From: Pardosa pseudoannulata
Taxonomy: Eukaryota; Arthropoda; Arachnida; Araneae; Lycosidae
Length of the DNA stretch: 64,000 nucleotides
Assembly (NCBI GenBank): GCA_032207245.1
Contig: CM063502.1
Span: 68,463,616 to 68,527,615, forward strand
Direction: 5' to 3'
The notes beneath the pieces are model-generated. The model saw nothing but the letters and a program-made list of their open reading frames with translations. It made no database searches and was not told the origin of the DNA. Within the stretch, counting starts at the first letter, position 1. The number at the start of each line of letters is the position of its first letter. Shown here piece after piece: positions 49,546 through 62,984 of this stretch. The position numbers and the translations under genes were made by a program.

Positions 49546-50038
49546 CAGTGTGCAACATCTTAAAGCTTTTTGTTCTGTTTGAATTTTTATAACAAGAGAA
49601 AACAAAATGTGTTAGCATATTTAAAACACACACACAGTAAACGACCCCAATGGCTTAAGGTCGCTGTATAAATATAAAGGGAGGGGGGGGAGAAGATAAC
49701 TGTAAAATGTTTAATTAAAACTGTAAAAATGTTCATGGGGGATTTTGCTAACAAAACTTATTACTAAGAAAAGTGTGAATTGTAGCACTATTATTTAACG
49801 AATGGAGAAATTAAGAAAAAATTGTAAAAATTGAATTTATTAAGTGCAAAGATGTAAAAGGCGAATAATATTATTTTCATGGAATAAAACAAGTCAAAAT
49901 ATTGACACTTGTTTTGACGATCGAGTTTAACATCTTCTAGGATAAAAAACTTATCAGATTCATAATTTTCAGGAACTGTTCGTTTTTAATTTGATCTGCC
50001 GCTTCTACGGGGGCGGCGCAGAAAGAAGCATCACAATA
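49546..50038. other. AT-rich unique DNA
   Basis: It contains a short G-run near 49682 and otherwise nothing recognised. Confidence 0.35.
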
Positions 50039-50039
50039 A

Positions 50040-50157
<118 letters not shown>

Positions 50158-50329
50158 GTTTATTTGTTTTTGTTTTTTGATCGTTTTGTAGGGACTGTGC
50201 ACACAGGTTCCAGTCTTTGGGAAGTAATTACATTAAAAAAAAAGTTCGTTAATTTTTAAATGCTCCCTATTATCCATATTTTATTATTATTATTATTATT
50301 ATTTTTCTGTAAAAATTGCATTTAGGAGT

Positions 50330-50695
50330 CTAAAGCCGGGATAGACAAGCTTTTTAGAACCCTTCCCCCCAATAAAAACCTACCAGGATATAAAATTTAT
50401 TATAGAACTGAATCAAGATTAAAATAAGAAGCACAATTTAAATATTCTTGAGGATTAATGAGCCTAATATTTATTACAGCATAGTCTTCTTTTGGCAAAT
50501 GCGTGAGTATTAAATCAGTTAAAAAAAATCAGAACTATATTTTTCATAAGCAAATATTAAACACTTTTAATAAGAGTTTTGATGCTGAAAATTTCTGAAC
50601 TAGTTTTTACAAAATCTGTGCCAGACCTGATAGAACCTCTAAATGGGCCTGTCTTGCCCATGGCCCGTACTTTGCTGCCCGTCACTAACCTAAAC
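50330..50695. mobile_element. Possible decayed hAT-like element
   Basis: The left part reads GCCGGGATAGACAAGC. The right part read on the minus strand is TAGTGACGGGCAGCAAAGTA followed by CGGGCCATGGGC, which resembles hAT-type ends (CAG..GG(C/G)CAGC..GGCCC). Inverted-repeat similarity between the ends is weak, and no clean 8-bp target duplication is visible. Confidence 0.3.
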
Positions 50696-50699
50696 CATA

Positions 50700-51094
50700 A
50701 CTGATAAATTTTCTATCAGCGACAATAAAACTTATGTAGTATACAATAACAACTTATAATACCGTAAAATTGTTCAAAACACAGTAGCCCCGCTATATAT
50801 GGCCTTTTTTTATGTTTCTCATATTTTATTTTTCTGTGGTATAAATAGGATGAAAACGCATGTACATTTGTACATGAAATGAAAATGATACAAGGAATTT
50901 ATCTGCATTATTTAAACGATTCTATGTTATACCTGTACTCAACTTCTAGTTTTGTTATTATATTTTAACTGTATATTTTCATAAAAGTAAAATTTTTATA
51001 CCATATCACATCCCTCCCCCGGATACACCGCTATAAACGAGATGTAACAATATTTTTATCTTTGTGAATACCTACAGAGATAATGCAAACTTTA
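50700..51094. other. AT-rich unique DNA
   Basis: No feature was recognised. Confidence 0.35.
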
Positions 51095-51580
51095 CAGTTT
51101 GCTAAACATCACACAGTCGTTTAGTTAAACAATTTTAATTCAATAGAAATGCTCTAATAAAAGTCATAGTAAACGCACGTAATTAAAAAAAGCTATACAA
51201 ATTATAAAACAAAAGTAATTAATGAGATGCTTGTTTCAAAAACTTAAATTAAACAAAAATGCATAAATATTTTTCATCTAAATGTTGTTAATAGCTACAT
51301 CCTTTTTTCATTATTTATTTATTCAATTAATTATTAGAATTTGCCAAATATCACACAGCTGTTGAATTATACAATTTTAATACAAAAGTACTTCTCTAAC
51401 AAAAGTTATAGGGAACGCACATAATTAAAAAATGCTATACAAATTATAAAACAAAAGTAATTAATGAGATGCTTGTTTCAAAATTTAAATTAAACAAAAA
51501 TGCGTAAATACTTTTCATCAAAATGTTATTAATAGCTACATTCTTTTTTCATTATTTATTTATTTATTTGATTATTTTTG
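51095..51580. repeat. Two-unit tandem duplication, period 252 bp
   Basis: AATGAGATGCTTGTTTCAAA occurs at 51221 and 51473. Shared flanking blocks are TATCACACAG/CATCACACAG, AACGCAC(G/A)TAATTAAAAA, GCTATACAAATTATAAAAC and TTAATAGCTACAT. Long stretches are identical, so it is relatively young. Confidence 0.93.
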
Positions 51581-53020
51581 GAGGGTATATTTAAATGAAT
51601 GCTATTTCAGTGTTTGAAACGATTTTTATGTTTATTCCGACAATGACAGTTGTACCTAAATTCGAAACAAATGCTTGGTAATGCATTTTATATAATTCCA
51701 GAAATAGTACCAGCATGTGCCCAAGGTCGGCCTTAGCCTGGGCACTTCCCTCGAGATATTCTTCAGCGCCCTTTACTTCTTATTATTAACTAGTTATTAA
51801 CTAGCATTATAATTACGATTCTCAAGCGAAATCAATGCTTTCAGCGAAAAAAAGAAAATCATTGAATCAGTATTATACAATTATCCAGCATTTGTAAAAA
51901 TCTATTGATTCTTTTATTTATTTATTTATCTTTTGTTTTATTGGAGGGTAAAGACCAGCGAACCCCCCCCCCCCCTCTCATAATAAAGCGGGCATTGCAC
52001 GTACCGCCTATTACTATAATTTTATTTTATTTTCTATCTCTATTACATGTCATTAAAATTTCCTGTTATGATTAAATGCGAGTAACAATAATTTTTTAAA
52101 GTACTTTAGCGAATACCTGATAGAAGCCTTTATATTGAATTTCATACAATTACTTAAAATCATAAACACCTGTCTTATAGGGGAAATAATTTACAGTGAA
52201 ATATTTCGAGCTTTTTGAATTATTCGTTCCTTAAGAATTTCTCCTTTTTATTTTTGTTAATCACCAACCATCTTTCACTTCTTTTCAAGTTAATGTGATT
52301 AATTATAATAAAAAAAATTACATATTCAACGAACTTGATCGTGGGAAGAGATGTCAGTTGTCCTGCCATCTAGCGGCAACGACACGAAATATTATTTTCC
52401 TAATTTTGAATGTTGTATACTCAAAAGAGAATAATCTTTTATTTTTTTCGTGTTGGACTTGTAGAATGAGTCATCACTACTATTTAATAAAATAATTAAT
52501 TGAAATAAAAATTTAAATCAAAAATACGCAACTGTCCAGATTTTTTAAGCCTAAATACATTTTTTATTATGATTAACACAATAATGAAAATTTTCAAAAT
52601 TGGAATACACGTTCTAAATTTTTTTTCAAAACTTGTTTAAAACAACTTAAGATTAGATATGATACTTTAAAATGCTTTAATCTTTTGTATCTTTTATTAG
52701 ATAAAATACTTTATATTCTGTAATTAGTTTACTTTTAATCTACTGCTGTCCCTTATAAAGCCAGTTACAAACTCTTTAAAATATTAAAAAATTCCATTGT
52801 TTTTATTTTTGACATTAAATTTTATGTAGTCAATGAACAAATAATTGAAGATGCTGTAATCCATAATGCAGAATGTTCATTCCAAGAGTACTATCTGAAA
52901 TGTTTTGCATTTTGTTTTCCAGATAATCAATTTCACTTCTTTATTTTTTTTTTTATTTCAGGATTTCTTTTATACTTAATTTCTTACTTATTTCACTAAA
53001 TATTTTTAAAACGTCTAAAC
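51581..53020. other. AT-rich DNA with possible transposon remnants
   Basis: It contains a hairpin GTGCCCAAGG...CCTGGGCAC (51717-51745) in a locally GC-rich patch and a poly-C run at about 51963-51976, the sort of sequence found near decayed DNA-transposon ends. No target duplication or matching terminal repeat was found. Confidence 0.35.
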
Positions 53021-53025
53021 CAGGG

Positions 53026-55210
53026 ACTTCATGTGGTGGCATATATGCCACGGATCACACTAATTTCATATAGAATTTTTCAGCGGAAGGGAGAGGAAAA
53101 AAAAATTTATTTTTCTTCCGTAATAAAACAATGTCCACAACATATAATTATTGAATAAGACATATGACTCCAAAGTGCGCTATAGTTTTTTCAAAGGGTA
53201 AAACTATCGTAGGGTAAGGTATTATACAAAAGTAATAATTGTTTTTCAAAGGTAATAAGTTAGTTACATTTTGCTTCCCTGACTATCTATTTCAATCTAG
53301 TGTTTGCTGTCCCTTCATGATAATCTGTTAATATTTTATACTTTATTTCTTATTATACTTATAACTAAATATTTTTTAAAACATCTAGATCAGGTGTTAG
53401 CAATCTGTCAAATCCGGAGGGCTACTTTGTGGCATGGCACAGACGCAGTTTTTTCATTTAGACCATTTCGAGGTAAAGGGGCAGGGAAATATATTTTTGC
53501 TTACTCACAAAAGTATATGTACAACATCAAATGGTAAATTAAGGCATAAGAGGAATTATTTAAAAGACAATGTAATAAATGATTTACATCTTGTTTCCCC
53601 TATAGTCTAATTCCATGTTGTATTTGCTGTCCCTATTTTGCATACTCCACTTCTAACTTATTTCGATAATGTTTTTAAAACTTTTAGATCAGGGCACAGA
53701 CGTAGCGAGGGTAGAAAGGAGGGGTGGGGTATGGACCGCCCAGGGCCAAGGCCTCTGATTCAGGAAGGGAGGCGCCTCCGAAAAATTTTTCTTCCCGGGT
53801 CTCTATAACAATAGCTCCACCACGGGACTAGGAGTGGGCAACCATCGAACAATAGAGGCCTCTCATGTCATAGCACATACGTCGCAGGCCGTGTTCGTTT
53901 TCGTATGGACGCTTTGGGAGGAAAGGGGTTAGGGTTAAGATTATATTTTTGCTTTCATATAAAATTATATCCATAGCATGTAATCATTCAGAAATGCAGA
54001 TTCTTGAAAGTAGATTCTAACTCAGGAGGTCTATAGTTCCCCTTCTCTTTTTTATTAACAGATAAAACAGAAACATTTTTTTTAAAATAAAAAATGGCAA
54101 ATTAATAAGGAGTTTTAAATCCATGTTTGTCTGCTAGACGCAAGTTAGGATTGTCGCACAAGATTGTCTCTCATTTCTGACCTTCCTGGGCCAAGCCCTC
54201 TTGGTCAGAGATACTGTGAAGCATAGAAGTGATGACATATCTGATTATTACACACGATAATGAGGAATAAAATACTAAATTAAGTTAAGTTAACAAAGAT
54301 TTAAAGCCTAAGAGATAAGAAGATGCACGAGTTCAGTGAGAGGGGAAATACAATACTTAGCAATGAGAAATTAATTAGAAAGTTACACAAAAAAACCAAC
54401 TGGCATAATATTGTAATTTAACAATTAAATATTGTAATTTAACAATTTAAGATATTTTGCTTTCCCCATCATTTCAAATATTTACTTTTATCTGAATAAA
54501 TGGTAATCTGATATTTTTCGTTGACGTTTAGTGTGGTGATCAATTAATAATAGATAATGTAGGGGGTATAGGGAGTATTCGTTCCGGACCTCTAAACTGT
54601 AGGTTTCGTTTTGTACCAGGGGTAGTCAATCTTCCTCTAAACGATAGAGAGCGTCTTCGTGTAACAACACATGCGCCGCTGACGGCGTTCATTTTTATAT
54701 AGACGTTTTAGGAGGAAAGGGTTGCATATAATATTTTTGCTTCCATACAAAACTGCATCCATTGCATGCAATCTTTCTGAACCATAGATTCTTGAAACTA
54801 GACTCGATGTTATCGGGTCTATAGTCACCTCCTTTTTTTTTAGTTTTAGCTTTTTTATGAATATATAACATAAAAGTATTTTTTAAAATAGACAATGATG
54901 GATTAAAAAGGCATTTTAAATGCATGTTTGTCTATTATTTGTAAGTTAGTTTTTCTTTAGTCTCAAGATTTTTTCCCCTCCGCATTATTTCAGTTACTTA
55001 ATTTTAACTAAATAAATATTAATCGGATATTTCTGTTGACATTTTATACAGTGATCAATCCAGCAATGCCTCTGAAGAATAGAGGGCGTCTTCGTGTGAT
55101 AGCACATACGCCGCAGGCCGTATTCATTTCCATATAGACATTTTAGGGAGGAGGGATTAAGATTATACATTTTGTTTCATACAAAGTTATATCTAAAGCA
55201 GGCGATGATT
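53026..55210. repeat. Five diverged repeat units with hAT-end-like starts
   Basis: Units begin at CAGGGACTTCATG (53022), CAGGTGTTAGCAATC (53391), GGAGTGGGCAACC (about 53831), CAGGGGTAGTCAATC (54618) and about 55065. Following words are GTGGCATGGCACA/TCATAGCACATACG, CCGCAGGCCGT, a (T/C)ATATAGAC block, GGAGGAAAGGG, ATATTTTTGCTT and AAA(A/T)TATATCCATAGCATG. Upstream of several units a (A/T)TTTTTAAAAC(G/A)TCTAGATC block also repeats. CAGGGGTNGNCAAYC starts are typical of hAT termini, so an amplified transposon end is plausible. A small GC-rich insertion (53691-53835) interrupts the array. Confidence 0.65.
53691..53835. mobile_element. Possible small GC-rich inserted element
   Basis: About 145 bp, markedly GC-rich, running from CACAGACGTAGCGAGGG to CTCCACCACGGGACTAG. 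The outer bases are loosely inverted (CGTAGCGAGG against CGTGGTGGAG). It lies between repeat units of the surrounding array. No target duplication was established. Confidence 0.3.
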
Positions 55211-55833
<623 letters not shown>

Positions 55834-55959
55834 CATAAATAATTATAGTAGGAATAGAGAAATCAAATAATATTAAATTTACTATAATTAGTACATTGTT
55901 CGATCTAATTATGAATTTCCTCAATTCCACCTCTGGGCGAATGCTGTCATGATTTGATG

Positions 55960-56790
55960 ACCTCTGTTCTAAAGGTATCTGTAGTTAATGTATAGATTTC
56001 TAGGCAGCCATTTTTGTCCGCCCTCGAAGTGTGTACGCATCTGGCGTACTCATCAGTTAGATGAATGAAACTAAGCTATAAAACAATGGTAATAGAATTA
56101 ATTATACAGGCATAGTTGCATTCTTAAATTTTTGTATTCATTAGTAATAGCATGGGAGATAAGAATAGTTTAAAGAAATTGACGAATATAACGTAGTTGT
56201 AAGCATTCGGTGAGCAGTTAGTTCATGAGTATTCAATTCGTGAGTAGTTATTCTAAAATACCTTGGTTGTACCTGCTGTTTAATAAAATCCACTATTCAC
56301 AGTACGTTTGTTGCCATTTATGTTGTTTCATTGATAATCTATTTTACTGTTCTGTTTGCTGTTCATTCATGGTAACTTTATTACGTAATACAAGTCTTTC
56401 TCAGAAATTTGCTAAGTATTTTTAATATGTCTAGATGGTACCTATAGTTTATGTTTAAATTTCCTTCTATGGAATTAGTTTAATATCATGCATACTTCAT
56501 TTGCTCTCACTCCCTATGGATTGTTCTCTCGTATGTACCTGGCTTACTCTTCGGTAAAATAGATGAAACTAAGTGGTAGAACAATGGTAATAGAATAAAC
56601 AATGAATAGTCGTATAATTGAAATTTTGAATTAATTAGTATAGAATAGGAGACAAAAATTTATTGAAGAAATTGGGGAATCTAACGTAGTCGTAAGCATC
56701 TGACTTGAAAATCAATGGATATTGTTCTCAATTCATGGAAGGTTCAATTTAAAATACCACAGTCGCATATGCTATTAGTGCCCAGCCTGT
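55960..56790. repeat. Two-unit duplication, period about 498 bp
   Basis: TAGATGAA(TGAA)ACTAAG near 56059 and 56561 is followed in both copies by ACAATGGTAATAGAAT, ATTAGTA(A)TAG, GGGAGA(T)/GGAGACA, AACGTAGT(T/C)GTAAGCAT, CAATTC(G/A)TG and AAAATACC. An adjoining block (GTTTGCTGT(C/T)C.TTCATG) relates it to the 53-55 kb array, so the two arrays share ancestry. Confidence 0.8.
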
Positions 56791-57275
56791 TTCTGCGTTT
56801 ATTTATCGAAAAAATTAATTATACTTACAATTGTTGGAAAACAAAGTAAAAATACTTGGCATTCCTCACAGTTGGAACTTAAAAAGATCATTTATTAAGA
56901 CGAAAACGACAACTTAAGAAACAAATGTAAAACCATAATAACTTATTTTTACTTCCGTTTTAATCCATTGTTCTTATAATTAAAAATAACAATGAAAAAT
57001 ACTTTTTGAAACAAATTAAATGGAAGACGTTAGTAAAAGTTTTAGAATTCGGATTTAATATGTTGTGTGAAACACCGGGCAATTTCCCTTCCATTATCGT
57101 CTACCGAAAGAAATTCACGCTAAAGTTCGTGCTTGATTTACTGAGTCCATACATCCTTCTCGGCATTATTTCAATTTTTGCATTCCAGAATAAACAAAAA
57201 CTTCCATTTCTATGAGATTTGTAATCGCTGTTTTGTAATGAAGGTTGTTATGTATGTGTTTTTGTGTGCCTCTAA
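56791..57275. other. AT-rich unique DNA
   Basis: No feature was recognised. A 69-codon plus frame at 57006-57215 has no known domain. Confidence 0.35.
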
Positions 57276-57279
57276 TCAG

Positions 57280-58020
57280 ATTTCAAGAAGAAGGATGGAA
57301 GTGGAAATGCTTTTGTGTTTTACTGGTTCGTGAAAGTCATCTTCACATCCAGATGCCTGTGTATGGAAGAAAATACGCTAAATAACGATATTATCTCCTT
57401 ATTTTAAATTTCTGCCGTAGTGCGATGAAAGGAGAGGTTACGTCCGCAGAGCTGCTTTCTAGGAGTTATCTCCCTCAGTGATCTCTGCTTGGTACCCAGC
57501 TTTCTGGAAATGCAAATAAAACTGAGAATTCCACCGGAACTCTTTTCCCTTCACCACGGCCGCATCATTCTGATACGAAGATGTGATAAAACGTGTACGA
57601 AAGGAGAAAAGCACCCCCCCCCCATTATAAAAAAAGAAAATTTTACATGCCGAAAATGAAGTTATTCGACGCAAGGCTATTAGTCTGAAGGCGAAATAAA
57701 AAAAAAGAGCAAATGAAGTGCAGAGAAAAGCAGCGTATCCATACGGGGCAAATGATTAGAGGGCGCGATGTTTGCATAAACGTGGGGGCAATGGCCCCCT
57801 TTGTCTTGCCCCCACCCGTTTGTCGGCAGCGGAGAAACAATGAGATTGTATTGCATACGCATGGAGCTTGATTAATAGAGTAGACCATGGTCATACACAC
57901 ACACACATCATTTGTTTCTTTAATGATTTGATGGGAGACGGCCCAGAGATCACGCTCTGACCTGAAAGTGGCCGAAACCGTATGCGTCGAGCGATACAAT
58001 TCCTTGCCCCCTCTCAATTT
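57280..58020. promoter_or_regulatory. GC-richer islet with octamer motif
   Basis: The longest islet of mixed composition near the right end. It holds a perfect POU octamer ATGCAAAT (57510-57517), a GATA-type GTGATAAAA, TGACCT followed by GAAAGTGGCC near 57958, and a short hairpin AGAGATCACGCTCT. Minus-strand frames of 60-124 codons (57459-58017) carry no recognised domain. The regulatory reading is inferred. Confidence 0.3.
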
Positions 58021-58365
58021 CTCTTTGATAAGCTTAGTTTTATTGGGGCATTGAAATATGTATCGGGAGAAGAAGGGAAAAAAATATAGTTCATCTTGTG
58101 TAGGTGAAAGTTACGCCGTCAAATTGGTGTTTTTTGCGTTGCAATTGGTGCGTTGATTATTTTTAATGGCGTCTCCTATCATAAATTTCGGCTTTTAATT
58201 GTTATTGAAATGTGCGCGATTTTGTTTTTTTGCTTTATTATTTGATTTATGCGTATACTGAAGGTTTTAGTGTCACATTGATATTAATGGATAGATAATA
58301 ATTTCTAGACCGCAATTATGTAAGAGAAACATTTTTATAAGCATAGAGCATTAACCCAGTAATGA
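58021..58365. other. Unique DNA
   Basis: No feature was recognised. Confidence 0.35.
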
Positions 58366-58370
58366 TTATA

Positions 58371-59327
58371 AATTTTTATATGGAACAGAATGTTTTGGAC
58401 TAGATCGTACAAAAAGTTAACACAGTAATTTTTGCTGTGGGATTTTAAAATAGAAAAATTTAACTTAACAAGACATTAATTCCGATGTATTTAAATGATT
58501 TAACTAAGATTTCAAATGTATGATATTTTTTTAAGTACAGGAGAAATTACTAAAATTATGTGAAATTAGAATTTTCTTAGTTTTATGTCCACACATTGCT
58601 GCACGATAGTTTAATAATTTGAATTTGTGGAGTTCAGCCGTGGAATCAGAAATAAATATTTGTATTATATTTTGACTTATGATTTGTATCACATTTTGAA
58701 ACTATACGAAAATACAATGGGCGTTTAGGTCATTGCCAATAAGTTTTTATACGGAGCAGAATGTTTGGACTAGGTCGTACAAAAAGTTAAAATAGTAATT
58801 CTTGCTGTGGAATTATAAAATAGAAAAATTTAACTTAGCAAGTCTTTAATTCCGATGGGTGTATTTAAATGATATAACAAAGATTTGAAATGTATAATTT
58901 TTTTTAAATACAAGAGAAATTTCTAAAATTATGTGAAATTAGAATTTTCTTAGTTTTATGTCCATACATTATTCCTGGACGATAGTTTAATAACTTGAGT
59001 TTGTGGAATTCAGCCGTATAAGCAGAAATAAATCTTTGTATTTAATTCTTGTAAATTTTCTTTTAATTTTTCTTGCAATATTCTTGTAATAATTACATCT
59101 ATATATCACATCATAATCTATATATTACATCTATTTATTATTAATAATCTTGCATTAATTCTTGTATTGTTGTAATTTTTCTTGTAAATATACCTGTAAT
59201 TTTTTAATCTTTTTATCTTGTTTTTTTTTATTGTTAAATCTTTGCATTAATCTTTGAGACTTATAATTTGTATTATATTTTGAAACTATACGAAAATACA
59301 ATATACGTTTTGGCTATTGCCAAATAA
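58371..59327. repeat. Two-unit tandem duplication, period 371 bp, with insertion
   Basis: TAT(G/A)CGGA(A/G)CAG-type starts at 58379 and 58750. Shared blocks are TTGGACTAG(A/G)TCGTACAAAA, GAAAAATTTAACTTA, TTCTTAGTTTTATGTCCA, GATAGTTTAATAA and AACTATACGAAAATACAAT. Copy 2 is longer because about 210 bp of degenerate TTCTTGTAAT-rich sequence (59041-59250) interrupts it. Confidence 0.9.
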
Positions 59328-60285
59328 TACATTTTTTTTTCATTCAATACTACATTTTCTTCTATATAATTTTAATATAAATGCGTTACTTTAATACACT
59401 AATTAGTACTGTCTTATTTATGTTGTGCGGTGTATACTATTCTATTTTATTTCAACTGTATATCGAAAGAGTATCTTTACGACATTTCTTTTTTAATTTT
59501 CTTTTAGATTTTATATTGGACATAATCAGTGGTGGGTACGCGTTATTCAAGAATAGGTACATTTAAAATTTTATCTGAATATTTTAGATAAAATTATATT
59601 AATGAGCTATAGAAATATTAATTTTTTTTAAGATTTATGATTATTTATTTGTGAAATGTAATTTAATAGAGAATTGTAGGCTTAATCTTATTTTACTCGA
59701 TGTAGGAGCTATTTAATCAAAATTATCCTAATTTAATTTAATTATACATTGAAAAAGCAAATTTGTACTTTCCCTTTTTAATTTTCTTTAAGATCCTTCT
59801 GGATATCAGTGATCAGTTCAAATCATAAAACTAGCACGCTTGACAGTTTCAAGGTATATTTAGATATGAAAAAAGAATATATAAATGGAATAAAATAAAA
59901 TTTATTTATTTCAGTATTGAATTAATTATTTTTTAGATATTTTACCAAACAGCCTATTGATTTTCATCAATTTCTTCCATTTTTTATTGTTTTGGATTTT
60001 ACTCAAGGATCATCAGTGTGATTATTTCGTAACTATTTAGTAACTGTTGCCTTCGTTTGCGATGTTTATACAATATTTCAGTACTAAATTAGTTATTAAT
60101 ATTTAAAAAATATTTCAAAGATCTTTTTGGTTTTCAGAGATTTTGATTTCAAAGATCTTTTTAGTTTTCATTGACTCTTTCTTTAATTTTACTCGAGTAT
60201 CATCTGCGGTGTGGTTGTTTTTAAAAACATTTTATAACCATTAAATCATTTGTGTTATTTATTTGAAATAATTTTCTTTAACTAT
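59328..60285. other. AT-rich DNA with a faint duplication
   Basis: A weak repeat TTTACTC(A/G)AG(G/T)ATCATC at about 60000 and 60188 suggests an old duplication of about 190 bp. No gene was recognised. Confidence 0.4.
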
Positions 60286-60289
60286 AAAA

Positions 60290-60545
60290 GCTCTTCAATT
60301 AATTAATAATAATGAGTATGCAACTGTACTAATTAAGGAAGTAATATCAAAGCATTTATTTATCACAACTATACGAATTCTTTCATTTGCGTTTTTGTTT
60401 CCAAAATATTTTCTCCAATACTTGCTGCAGTTGCATATTTATTATTATTAATTTATATCCAATAAATTAATAATATTGAATATGTAACTGCAGTTATCAA
60501 AAAAGTAATATCAAAAGTATTTATTTATGACAGTTATATTGTAGA
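60290..60545. repeat. Two-unit duplication, period about 165 bp
   Basis: AATTAATAAT...GTATGCAACTG at 60296 and AATTAATAATATTGAATATGT at about 60463 are both followed by AAGTAATATCAAA and GTATTTATTTAT/GCATTTATTTATC. Short but clear. Confidence 0.65.
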
Positions 60546-61185
60546 TAAAGCAATAATCAATAACGGGCTTGTTTCGACAAAAAAATTTACTAAAATTTTA
60601 TTGTTTATGTTTAAAGTTCGGTCACTTTAATTACAGGTCGTTTCAATTTCTCATGTAGTTCGCACATTTTGTAATAATTGGAACTTGGAAAATTATAAGA
60701 ACTGGTAAGCTCGTACCGGTACGTGCGGTTCGAAATCCCCCCCCCCCCCCACTGGGTGTAATTCTAATTATTATATAAATATATCTAGTTGTTAATTTCT
60801 GAAATACTTAAATCTAGAAACATTGTCCCCCTACTAGTTAAAGTTTGTTAGTAAGAGAGTTAAGTTTGGAGATTTTTTTTTCATTGTTACTTTTTGGCCT
60901 GTCTGTGTATTTAACGTTACTTGGTAGTGAAAAAATCAAACTGTTTTATATAAACCAGATAATTTTTATGCTGTTATATTAACTACATAAATGTATGATT
61001 TTTTTTATGAAAATGGGGATCTTAAATGTTAGTCTTAAATCGACACTAAACGCAAGTAAATAAATAGATAAATAAGCTTTTGTATTTTTCATATTCTTCA
61101 TTGTCTAGCAGATGGTTGCTTCAATCAAGTCATTCTATATTATATAATAGCATACATGCTGCATCGTATTAACGAACACTCAAAT
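60546..61185. other. AT-rich DNA with tRNA-like fragment
   Basis: It contains the perfect palindrome CGTACCGGTACG (60712-60723) followed by GGTTCGAAATCC (60728-60739), a B-box-like word that may be a SINE remnant, then a 14-base C run (60737-60750). No complete tRNA fold. Confidence 0.35.
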
Positions 61186-61187
61186 TT

Positions 61188-61189
<2 letters not shown>

Positions 61190-61263
<74 letters not shown>
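61190..61263. repeat. (TA)n microsatellite
   Basis: Pure TA, about 74 bp. Confidence 0.97.
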
Positions 61264-61264
<1 letters not shown>

Positions 61265-61778
61265 TTACGATTCTTAATTCAAATTATTACGATGCATAAT
61301 TTGAAAAAATTTTCAACCTGTGTCCTAGTGCCTGCCGGTTGAATCACATTTGTAGACTAATCCCTTAAGCCCCTGGCAGTAATCGGAAATTAGTTTCGAG
61401 GGGTGGAGACTGAAACTAAATAAACCAGTTATATATTTTTCACTAAATAAAACAACTTAAAATTTAAAAAGAATTATAATATTTGATAATTTAATACTAT
61501 AATTTTTACTGCGTTAAAATTTGTAAAAAAAGGAATATTATACATATTTTTAAAAATCGGTGCACACTCTTGTGTAATGCGTTTTAGTAAATGTATAAAA
61601 GAATTTGGTGAAAAAATATTGAAATTAAAACGTGTAAAGAAAATTTTAAAAATTGAAACTTTTATTTAAAAACTAAATTTTGATCAAGAACACAGTTAAA
61701 ATATTATATATGAAAATGTACTTTCGCTTCAGTGTTAAAATATAATACGATAAATTGCAAAATTTATATATATGTATC
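61264..61778. repeat. Outlying copy of the 63-kb repeat family
   Basis: TTTCAACCTGTGTCCTAGTG followed by CCTGCC(G)GTTGAATCACAT at 61311 matches 63000 with a single difference over 39 bp. Beyond that the similarity fades. TTCAGTGTTAAAATA near 61731 also recurs at 62800. The family therefore extends 1.7 kb left of the main array. Confidence 0.7.
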
Positions 61779-61780
61779 TA

Positions 61781-62980
<1,200 letters not shown>

Positions 62981-62984
62981 ATGT

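Noticed and set aside
57643..58017. 124-codon minus-strand frame
   Set aside because: No recognised family. It overlaps another frame on the same strand in a GC-richer islet.
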